6,208 nucleotides of DNA from contig CAMNNG010000067.1 in NCBI GenBank assembly GCA_946545145.1, positions 1 through 6,208 on the forward strand. The letters run 5' to 3'. Shown here one piece after another: positions 1 to 4,778 of this stretch. Numbering within the stretch: position 1 is the first letter of the stretch; each line of letters opens with the position of its first letter. The DNA is from an uncultured Bacillota bacterium. GTDB lineage: Bacteria > Bacillota > Clostridia > Peptostreptococcales > Anaerovoracaceae. A model generated the notes under the pieces. That model worked only from the letters and a program-made list of their open reading frames with translations, searched no databases and had not been told where the DNA came from. The translations under genes and the position numbers were made by a program.

Positions 1-203
1 CGGCATTGCTTCATTGTCGGCATTGCTAACTATTAAATTCTACCAAACGGAGCGTTGTTTTTCAATTGACAGCGCCCTTTTTGTGTTCCCTTTTGTACCT
101 CTGTTCGTGATCCGACGATTCATGCTTTCCGTTACACTCTTTTCACCGTTCCGAGAGACAATTCGTTTTCGCTTTCTCTCTTTCTCCGCTTTTTCCTCCA
201 CAG

Positions 204-254
204 CGAGACAACTGTCTCCCCACACAGTTTTTTCTCTATTTCACGAGACAGCTG
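204..254. repeat. CGAGACA repeats with a palindromic copy, operator-like
   Basis: CGAGACAACTG at 204-214 and CGAGACAGCTG at 244-254 match at 10 of 11 positions and are 40 bases apart. A third, looser copy, GAGACA preceded by CGA, lies at 152-160, 50 bases before the first. The 205-218 copy extends into a perfect inverted repeat, GAGACA and TGTCTC separated by two bases, which is a common shape for a dimeric regulator site. The last copy lies just upstream of the candidate extended -10 element, between it and where a -35 would sit. Binding by a regulator is inference. Confidence 0.35.
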
Positions 255-258
255 CATG

Positions 259-267
259 TGATACAAT
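259..267 (+). promoter_or_regulatory. Candidate extended -10 promoter for the amidohydrolase gene
   Basis: TG at 259-260, one spacer base, then TACAAT at 262-267 form an extended -10 element that matches TATAAT at five of six positions. No good -35 hexamer is found 16-18 bases upstream, but extended -10 promoters can work without one. Transcription would start near 274, just before the hairpin at 280-300, giving a leader of about 85 bases before the ATG at 359. Confidence 0.4.
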
Positions 268-279
268 ACAAATAACAGT

Positions 280-300
280 GACCCACCTTTTTTGTGGGTC
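280..300 (+). other. Leader hairpin before the amidohydrolase gene
   Basis: GACCCAC (280-286) and GTGGGTC (294-300) form a perfect 7-bp stem around a 7-base loop of C followed by six T. The T run is in the loop and TTGAGG follows the stem, so this does not have the form of an intrinsic terminator in either direction. If the promoter at 259-267 is real, the hairpin lies very near the 5' end of the transcript and could protect it from decay. That role is inferred. Confidence 0.45.
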
Positions 301-358
301 TTGAGGATGTGGATATATCACAGATCAGACAGAAAAAATGAAAAGAAAGGAGCACCCC

Positions 359-1159
359 ATGGCAAAGATAGCAGCCGCTCAGATGCGCATGTCAGACAAT
401 ATGCAGGAAAACTTCGAAAAGTCCATCGCCCTCATAAAGGAAGCAGCCGAAAAAGGCGCAGACCTCATCGCATTTCCCGAGGTCCAGCTCTCGCCGTTCT
501 TCCCGCAGTATGAAGGATTTGACGCTTCCGGATACGAGATCCCCCTGGACCACCCGTACGTCAAAGGCTTCTGCGACGCATGCAGGGAAAACCACATCAT
601 CGCGACGCCGAACTTCTTCCTGAAAAAGGACGACAAGACGTACGACGCCAATCTGATGATCGATGAGAACGGTGAGATCCTCGGCATCTCGAAGATGGTC
701 CACATAGCCCAGGCGCATCAGTTCTACGAGCAGGACTACTACACGCCGTCCGAGGAAGGCTTCATAGTCTACGATACATCGATCGGCAAAGTCGGCATCG
801 TCATCTGCTTCGACAGGCACTATCCGGAGAGCATCAGAACGAGCGCCCTCAAGGGAGCAGACCTCGTCATCGTTCCGACGGCCAACACGAAGTCGGAGCC
901 GATGGAGCTCTTCGCATGGGAGATCAAGATACCGGCCTTCCAGAACTCGACGAACATAGTCATGGTCAACCGCGTAGGACTCGAAGACGAAATGGACTTC
1001 GCCGGTGAGACGCTCTACGCAGGCCCGTCGGGCGAGACGATATTCATCGCAGATGATCAGGAGCAGCTCATCATCGAGGAAGTCGATCTGGACGCCGCCC
1101 GTGAGATGAGAGAAAGAAAGCCGTACGTATCGCTGAGGAGAACGGAACTGTACGTATAG
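359..1159 (+). CDS. Carbon-nitrogen hydrolase (nitrilase superfamily amidase)
   Basis: A 266-residue cytosolic enzyme with no signal peptide or membrane segment, covering a full nitrilase domain. The Glu-Lys-Cys triad is complete: E41 in FPEVQLSP, K112 in ISKMVH and C150 in VICFDRHYPE. Members of this superfamily hydrolyse amide or carbamoyl C-N bonds. The DRHYPE stretch after the cysteine resembles the N-carbamoyl amino acid, N-carbamoylputrescine and beta-ureidopropionase branches, but the exact substrate cannot be read from sequence. An in-frame ATG at 338 was passed over because the ribosome binding site AAAGGAG (346-352) lies inside that extension and sits six bases before the ATG at 359. 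The gene stands alone and converges on lysA, with a shared terminator between them. Family assignment is firm; substrate is unknown. Confidence 0.93.
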   Translation: MAKIAAAQMRMSDNMQENFEKSIALIKEAAEKGADLIAFPEVQLSPFFPQYEGFDASGYEIPLDHPYVKGFCDACRENHIIATPNFFLKKDDKTYDANLMIDENGEILGISKMVHIAQAHQFYEQDYYTPSEEGFIVYDTSIGKVGIVICFDRHYPESIRTSALKGADLVIVPTANTKSEPMELFAWEIKIPAFQNSTNIVMVNRVGLEDEMDFAGETLYAGPSGETIFIADDQEQLIIEEVDLDAAREMRERKPYVSLRRTELYV

Positions 1160-1197
1160 GCAAAACCTCTGCATCCAGGCAAAGGAACAGCACCAGG

Positions 1198-1221
1198 ATC
1201 TCCGAAAACCCGGCCGGAGAT
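1198..1221. other. Short hairpin downstream of the amidohydrolase gene
   Basis: ATCTCCG (1198-1204) and CGGAGAT (1215-1221) pair perfectly over 7 bp with a 10-base loop. It lies 38 bases past the stop codon at 1159 and before the stronger hairpin at 1243-1270. No T run follows it on the plus strand, so it is more likely an mRNA 3'-end structure than a terminator by itself. Confidence 0.35.
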
Positions 1222-1242
1222 AAAGCCCAGACAAAAGCAAAA

Positions 1243-1270
1243 AGGAGCGCGCTTTCAAAAGCGTGCTCCT
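1243..1270. terminator. Bidirectional terminator between convergent genes
   Basis: AGGAGCGCGCTT and AAGCGTGCTCCT form a 12-bp stem with a TCAA loop. On the plus strand one pair is G-U and the tail is T-rich (GTTTGATTTCTGTTTT), ending the amidohydrolase transcript. On the minus strand the same position is an A-C mismatch, but the tail TTTTTGCTTTT is better, ending the dapA-dapB-lysA transcript 75 bases after the lysA stop. Placement between two converging genes fits a shared terminator. Confidence 0.85.
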
Positions 1271-1345
1271 GTTTGATTTCTGTTTTCTTTTCCTGCATCA
1301 TGCTTTCAGACAGCCTGCCAAAAGTCGGCACCCTGCCGCGCCGCC

Positions 1346-2650
1346 CTACAGCTCGCAGCTGATGAGGTCCTCGAATGTCTGGCGCCTGATCACGAGCCTT
1401 GCCTTTCCGCCCGAGATCATGACCATTGCCGGCCTCGTCACGCGGTTGTAGTTCATAGACATTGCGTAGTTGTAAGCGCCCGTCGTCAGTACAGCTATCA
1501 GATCTCCCCTCTCGGGGCGGGCGATCTTTATATTCTCCGCGATGCGGTCTCCGCTTTCGCAGCATCTTCCGGCGATGGTGCACTCGAAGTCTGCGGGAGC
1601 GTCAGCCCTTGAAGCGTTGAGCACCGTGTACTCCGACTTGTAGAGGGCGTACCTCGGATTGTCCGTCATGCCTCCGTCGACAGTGACGTAGTCGCGGTAA
1701 CCTTCGACGGTCTTGATGCCGCCAGCAGTGTAAAGAGTCACTCCGGCGTCTGCGACGATGCTGCGTCCCGGCTCCATCAGGATCTTCGGCTCGGGGAAGC
1801 CCGTCCTTTCGCATCCGGCCTTCAGATGCTCGGATATCTCTCTGATGTTTCCGTCAATATCCACGAGGGGATCAGCCTCTGTGTATCTGACGCCGAATCC
1901 TCCTCCGAGGTTGAAATACTCGGCTGTGAAGCCGTACTTTTCCATCATGTCCGCGGCGAATCCGAGAAGGATGTCTACCTGGTCGCAGAACGAATCGCTT
2001 TCCATTATCTGCGATCCGATGTGGCTGTGGAAGCCCCTTACATCGATGTTCTCAGCATCCAGCGCCGCCTTCAGGAAACCTTCCGCCTGACCCGTCTCGA
2101 TCGGAACTCCGAACTGCGAGTCGACTTTTCCTGTGTTGATCGCTTCCAGAGTGTGCGGGTCGAGGCCGACAGTCACTCTGAGAAGAGCCTTCTGTACGAT
2201 GCCCTTTTCTCCGGCTTCTCTGTCGAGAGCGGCAAGTTCGTTCATATTGTCTATGACGAAGTATCCGATCCCGCTCTCGAGCCCGTAAGCGATATCTTCA
2301 TCTGTTTTGTTCGTCCCGTGGAAGAACAGCTTTTCCGCCGGGAATCCCGCGACCAGTGCCGTGAACGCTTCGCCCGGCGATACTACATCGGCTCCAAGCC
2401 CTTCACTGTCTATGACGGGATATATCCCCTTGAAGCAGAGCGCCTTTCCGGCGTAGAGCGGCATCGAGCCTTCTCTGAAATACTTCGCCATAGCAGAGGT
2501 GTACTTTCTGCAGTTCTCACGGACGCGGTCTTCATTCAGAACATAGAGCGGTGTGCCGAACTCTTCCGCGAGGTCCCTGACATCGACTCCTCCAATCACG
2601 AGGCGTCCTTCTTCATTAACAGTCAGATAATCGTAAAGCATCGTTTCCAT
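1346..2650 (-). CDS. lysA: Diaminopimelate decarboxylase
   Basis: LysA removes CO2 from the D-centre of meso-diaminopimelate to make L-lysine, the last step of the pathway, using PLP. The 434-residue length is normal for a fold-III (alanine racemase-like) decarboxylase. Visible landmarks in order: PLP lysine K69 in LYAGKA, the ADVVSPGE segment (87-94), HSHIGSQ (208-214), the glycine loop GGGFGV (249-254), EPGR (293-296), VDGGMTDNPR (324-333), CESGD (364-368) with the cysteine and glutamate that complete the partner active site of the dimer, and Y393 in TTGAYNY. The start at 2650 is supported by AAAGGA six bases upstream; a second in-frame ATG three codons later is too far from it. It is the last operon gene, 87 bases after dapB; that gap holds a hairpin and a possible internal promoter. 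Confidence 0.97.
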   Translation of the reverse strand: METMLYDYLTVNEEGRLVIGGVDVRDLAEEFGTPLYVLNEDRVRENCRKYTSAMAKYFREGSMPLYAGKALCFKGIYPVIDSEGLGADVVSPGEAFTALVAGFPAEKLFFHGTNKTDEDIAYGLESGIGYFVIDNMNELAALDREAGEKGIVQKALLRVTVGLDPHTLEAINTGKVDSQFGVPIETGQAEGFLKAALDAENIDVRGFHSHIGSQIMESDSFCDQVDILLGFAADMMEKYGFTAEYFNLGGGFGVRYTEADPLVDIDGNIREISEHLKAGCERTGFPEPKILMEPGRSIVADAGVTLYTAGGIKTVEGYRDYVTVDGGMTDNPRYALYKSEYTVLNASRADAPADFECTIAGRCCESGDRIAENIKIARPERGDLIAVLTTGAYNYAMSMNYNRVTRPAMVMISGGKARLVIRRQTFEDLISCEL

Positions 2651-2671
2651 TTTTCATCCTTTAGTACATAT

Positions 2672-2709
2672 ATAGAGCGGACATCTCTTCCGCGAAACAT
2701 CCGCTCTAT
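2672..2709. other. Strong hairpin between dapB and lysA
   Basis: ATAGAGCGGA (2672-2681) and TCCGCTCTAT (2700-2709) are perfect 10-base inverted repeats around an 18-base loop. In the sense (minus) direction the stem is followed by ATATGTAC, not a T run, so it should not end the operon transcript strongly. On the plus strand it is followed by TTTACTTTATATTT, which looks more like a terminator. In the operon mRNA it could be a processing or stability element placed just ahead of the lysA ribosome binding site. Confidence 0.55.
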
Positions 2710-2736
2710 TTTACTTTATATTTACCTATTGCTCAA
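2708..2736 (-). promoter_or_regulatory. Candidate internal promoter for lysA
   Basis: TTGAGC (2736-2731), a 17-base spacer and TAAAAT (2713-2708) match sigma-A hexamers at 4 of 6 and 5 of 6 positions. The -35 begins just after the TAG stop of dapB overlaps it, and transcription would start near 2701 inside the intergenic hairpin. If active, it would make lysA partly independent of the lysine riboswitch. The region is AT-rich, so a chance match is possible. Confidence 0.35.
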
Positions 2737-2737
2737 G

Positions 2738-3490
2738 CTATGCGAGCAGATCGTCCATGTTGTATTTGCCCGCTTCTTTTCCGGCGATGAACTTCGCCGC
2801 GTCTATCGCTCCGTCGGCGAACAGTCCTCTGTCATGAGCCTCGTGTTTGATCGTGATCGTCTGAGTGTTCGTTCCGAACATTACCTCATGCGTTCCTACG
2901 ATATTGCCCATGCGGACCGAATTCACGCCGATGTCGCCTTTTTCGCGCTTCGCCTGGCCGGATCTTCCAAGTACGATGTTCGACTCCGGCAGAGCTTCCT
3001 TTGCGGCCTCGGCCAGCATGATAGCTGTGCCGCTCGGTGCGTCGATCTTCCTGTTGTGGTGTGTCTCGACGATCTCGATGTCCGCTCCGGAGAAGGAAGC
3101 AGCGACCTCGTTCACCAGTTTTGCGACCAGCGCCACTCCGACCGACATGTTGGCTGAACGGAATATCGCTATGCTCTTCGCTGCCTCGTCTATCATCGCG
3201 AGTTCTTCTTCAGTCTGGCCTGTCGTAGCCAGAACGATCGGAAGACCTTTGGCGGTGCAGGCTTCGAGAAGAGCCTTCGTTCCATCGTGATGCGAAAAAT
3301 CTATGACGACGTCTGCTTCGCCTTCGAATTCGCTTACTGAGGAGAGGATGACCTCGCCGCCTTCACCTTCGGGATCGGCAGAGCCCGCATCCACGAGCGC
3401 CGCGACCTCCATATCGGGATCGGCTTCGACGCAGCCTCTTACTATGCGGCCCATGTGGCCGTTCGCGCCTGTTACTATTACTCTCAGCAT
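2738..3490 (-). CDS. dapB: 4-hydroxy-tetrahydrodipicolinate reductase
   Basis: DapB reduces the DapA product, 4-hydroxy-tetrahydrodipicolinate, to tetrahydrodipicolinate with NAD(P)H in the cytosol. The 250-residue protein begins with a Rossmann dinucleotide motif, GANGHMGR (8-15), followed by VIDFSHHDG (62-70) and ATTG (88-91). The catalytic signature ETHHNRKIDAPSGTA (142-156) carries H144 and K148, with the same His-to-Lys spacing as H159 and K163 of the E. coli enzyme. The C-terminal domain continues to VMFGTNTQTITIKHEAHDR, typical of the family. The gene is slightly shorter than the E. coli form, as in many Bacillota. Its ATG shares the A of the dapA stop codon (TGATG), and the nearest purine-rich site, GTGGGG, is 11 bases away, so translation is probably coupled to dapA. 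Confidence 0.97.
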   Translation of the reverse strand: MLRVIVTGANGHMGRIVRGCVEADPDMEVAALVDAGSADPEGEGGEVILSSVSEFEGEADVVIDFSHHDGTKALLEACTAKGLPIVLATTGQTEEELAMIDEAAKSIAIFRSANMSVGVALVAKLVNEVAASFSGADIEIVETHHNRKIDAPSGTAIMLAEAAKEALPESNIVLGRSGQAKREKGDIGVNSVRMGNIVGTHEVMFGTNTQTITIKHEAHDRGLFADGAIDAAKFIAGKEAGKYNMDDLLA

Positions 3491-4380
3491 CAGTCGATCA
3501 ACCCCACATTCCTCATCGAAGCGAGCAGTCTCTCTTCGTTAGCAGGCTCCATCGTGTACAGCGGAGATCTTACATAGTTCTCGCACAGTCCCATAGCAGC
3601 GCATGCGGCCTTGACCGGGATCGGGTTGACTTCGCAGAAGAGTTCTTTTACGAGGTTCCTGTACTGAAGCTGCATCTGGCATGCTCCTGCAACGTCGCCT
3701 TCCATGAACTTCATGACCATGTCGTGAGTTGCTCTCGGAGCTACGTTCGACAGTACCGAGATGACGCCTATGCCGCCCGTTGCGAGCAGCGGTACGATCT
3801 GATCGTCGTTTCCGGAATACAGATCCATTTTGCCCTGAACGAGGGACATCGTCTCTGTGATCGATGCGATGTCGTTGTTCGCTTCTTTGATGGCTGCGAT
3901 GTTCTCGATCTCAGCAAGCTTTGCATATGTAGCCGGCTGGATGTTGACGCCCGTTCTCGACGGTACGTTGTATACGATGATCGGAACGGAGCAGGCGTCC
4001 GAGTATTCCTGATACATCTTGACCAGGCCGTTCTGTGTGACTTTGTTGTAGTACGGTGTTACGATGAGGCACGCATCGACGCCGTCCTCGCATGCAGCCT
4101 GAGTAAGCTGGCATCCGTAAGCTGTGTCGTTGCTGCCTGTTCCGGCGATGACCGGTACTCTTCCGGCAACTTTTTCTACCGCGTAGCGGACTACCGCTTT
4201 GTGCTCTACGTCGGAAAGTGTCGAGCCTTCGCCTGTCGTTGCTGCGACTACGAGAGCGTCGATGCCCTCTTCGATCTGCCAGTCGATCAGCTTTCCGTAA
4301 GCCTCGTAATCTACTCCCTCAGCTGTAAGCGGTGTGATGAGCGCTGTAGCGGCTCCTGTGAAAATAGTTCCGTTCTTCAT
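3490..4380 (-). CDS. dapA: 4-hydroxy-tetrahydrodipicolinate synthase
   Basis: DapA condenses pyruvate with L-aspartate-4-semialdehyde, the committed step to diaminopimelate and lysine. It is a TIM-barrel class I aldolase; numbering here is for the 296-residue form. K165 in IKEAN is the Schiff-base lysine, Y137 in VYNVPSRTG and T49 in ATTGE form the proton relay, Y111 in TPYYNK is the second tyrosine from the neighbouring subunit, and R142 binds the substrate carboxylate. The usual GTTGE reads ATTGE, a mild change. Two in-frame ATGs exist, at 4386 and 4380. AGGAGG (4395-4390) is three bases from the first and nine from the second, so 4380 is preferred; the protein would otherwise be 298 residues. 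First gene of the operon, controlled by the lysine riboswitch upstream. Confidence 0.96.
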   Translation of the reverse strand: MKNGTIFTGAATALITPLTAEGVDYEAYGKLIDWQIEEGIDALVVAATTGEGSTLSDVEHKAVVRYAVEKVAGRVPVIAGTGSNDTAYGCQLTQAACEDGVDACLIVTPYYNKVTQNGLVKMYQEYSDACSVPIIVYNVPSRTGVNIQPATYAKLAEIENIAAIKEANNDIASITETMSLVQGKMDLYSGNDDQIVPLLATGGIGVISVLSNVAPRATHDMVMKFMEGDVAGACQMQLQYRNLVKELFCEVNPIPVKAACAAMGLCENYVRSPLYTMEPANEERLLASMRNVGLID

Positions 4381-4386
4381 GATCAT

Positions 4387-4498
4387 GATCCTCCTATCTT
4401 GTCCATGATGTTTTCAAAATTGAGACCCACCGGATAAGAGAAAGCAGCTAGTGCGGAAACCAGCTGCTTGATAATTCACATTCAAAATTCTTATCAAG
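4387..4498 (-). promoter_or_regulatory. Riboswitch expression platform and dapA ribosome binding site
   Basis: This is the leader between the lysine aptamer and dapA. Hairpin A pairs CTTGATAA (4498-4491) with TTATCAAG (4474-4467). Hairpin B pairs AAGCAGCT (4469-4462) with AGCTGCTT (4449-4442) and is followed by TCTCTT, a weak terminator tail. The two share bases 4469-4467. The Shine-Dalgarno AGGAGG is at 4395-4390, and TTCTCTTATC (4442-4433) can pair with GATAGGAGGA (4398-4389) over ten positions with two G-U pairs, which would hide it. Another option pairs GATAAGA (4495-4489) with TCTTATC (4439-4433). The pairings compete, as expected for a switch, but which state is on is inferred. Confidence 0.65.
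4442..4469 (-). terminator. Possible riboswitch-controlled terminator hairpin
   Basis: An 8-bp perfect stem, AAGCAGCT with AGCTGCTT, and a 12-base loop, followed by TCTCTTATCC. The tail has few consecutive T, so termination would be modest unless aided. Its left arm contains AGCT, which can alternatively pair with AGCT at 4505-4502 as an extension of hairpin A; that alternative would also open the P1 stem of the aptamer. This is consistent with lysine-dependent attenuation. Confidence 0.5.
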
Positions 4499-4663
4499 GA
4501 TAGCTCCCCGCAATCTCTTGCGACAGTCGGACAGATATTATTCCGTCCGCCCAGCCTCGGCGTCTCTGCAGCCCCGCCTGACCTCGGCGCCGGCCCCTTT
4601 CACAACTCCTGCTCTGCAGAGCATCGGGAGAAGATACTGATGACCTAACGCAGCCTCTATCTC
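4499..4663 (-). ncRNA. Lysine riboswitch (L-box) aptamer
   Basis: The RNA binds lysine and turns down the operon behind it. Reading the minus strand, P1 pairs GATAG (4661-4657) with CTATC (4503-4499), and the conserved AGAGG follows the left arm. The conserved GAAAGGGG and GCGCCGAGG blocks lie at about 4602-4582, matching the order in the Bacillus subtilis lysC leader. P2 ends in a loop containing CTCTGCAG (4621-4614), exactly complementary to CTGCAGAG (4571-4564) in the P3 loop, reproducing the L2-L3 kissing contact of this class. P4 pairs CGGACGG (4549-4543) with CTGTCCG (4534-4528). P5 is CGCAA and TTGCG around a GAGA tetraloop (4522-4509). Several independent elements in the right order make this a firm call. 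Confidence 0.93.
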
Positions 4664-4694
4664 AATTTTTTGAAATATTTTTTTGTTGTGATAT

Positions 4695-4723
4695 ACCTTA
4701 TAACTAAGAGGCGCGTCTGTCAA
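4695..4723 (-). promoter_or_regulatory. Promoter of the lysine riboswitch-dapA-dapB-lysA operon
   Basis: TTGACA (4723-4718) is a perfect -35 hexamer. The -10 is either TAAGGT (4700-4695) at the ideal 17-base spacing but a poor match, or TATAAG (4702-4697), a 5 of 6 match at a short 15-base spacing. Either gives a start near 4690, about 27 bases before the aptamer, which is the expected position. The -35 lies in the loop of the hairpin 4706-4737, and the right arm of that hairpin is the promoter spacer. Confidence 0.6.
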
Positions 4724-4740
4724 GTACCGCGCCTCTTTTT
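4706..4740. terminator. Hairpin terminator between the ACT-domain lyase gene and the lysine operon
   Basis: AAGAGGCGCG (4706-4715) and CGCGCCTCTT (4728-4737) form a perfect 10-bp GC-rich stem with a 12-base loop. It lies about 40 bases past the stop of the minus-strand lyase gene and is the only candidate to end that transcript. The run of T (4736-4740) is on the plus strand, while the minus-strand tail is only TTAGTTAT, so by the usual criteria it works better against antisense transcripts. Confidence 0.6.
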
Positions 4741-4778
4741 CTCACTACTTTTTCACTTTAAAGCGATTATCTGTCTGC

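Larger units (their letters stand above)
1..358. other. Gene-free pyrimidine-rich upstream region
   Basis: I see no convincing gene in this stretch. The plus strand is rich in T and C, and the frames that stay open on either strand are low-complexity, lack a good ribosome binding site and have no recognisable domain. It contains CGGCATTGCT twice (1-10 and 18-27), three GAGACA motifs (155-160, 205-210, 245-250), an inverted repeat GAGACA-AC-TGTCTC (205-218), a candidate extended -10 promoter (259-267) and a hairpin (280-300). Its probable role is the control region and 5' leader of the amidohydrolase gene that follows. Confidence 0.6.

Noticed and set aside
40..225. A 61-codon minus-strand frame rich in Lys, Arg and Glu
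   Set aside because: It is the purine-rich complement of the same low-complexity tract, begins with GTG and has no clear Shine-Dalgarno.
14..304. A 96-codon plus-strand frame in the left intergenic region
   Set aside because: Composition is dominated by Phe, Ser and Leu from a pyrimidine-rich strand, no ribosome binding site is seen, and it ends inside the leader of the next gene.
392..1258. A 288-codon open frame on the minus strand antisense to the amidohydrolase gene
   Set aside because: The plus-strand protein has a full Glu-Lys-Cys triad and a well-placed ribosome binding site. The antisense frame also runs through the terminator hairpin at 1243-1270.
1826..3157. A 443-codon open frame on the plus strand antisense to lysA and dapB
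   Set aside because: It overlaps two genes with complete catalytic motifs, its translation has no recognisable domain, and codon bias on the coding strand readily opens the opposite frame.
4413..4489. AATTTTGAA repeated twice in the dapA leader (minus strand 4489-4481 and 4421-4413)
   Set aside because: The nine-base AT-rich repeat has no complementary partner nearby and could easily arise by chance.
4499..4690. A T-box leader as the control element of the lysine operon
   Set aside because: No T-box core motif (AGGGTGGNACCGCG-like) is present, and the L-box elements P1, L2-L3 kissing, P4 and P5 are all found.
4538..4723. A 61-codon minus-strand frame over the riboswitch
   Set aside because: It starts at the promoter and runs through the aptamer, whose RNA pairing and conserved blocks explain the sequence better.
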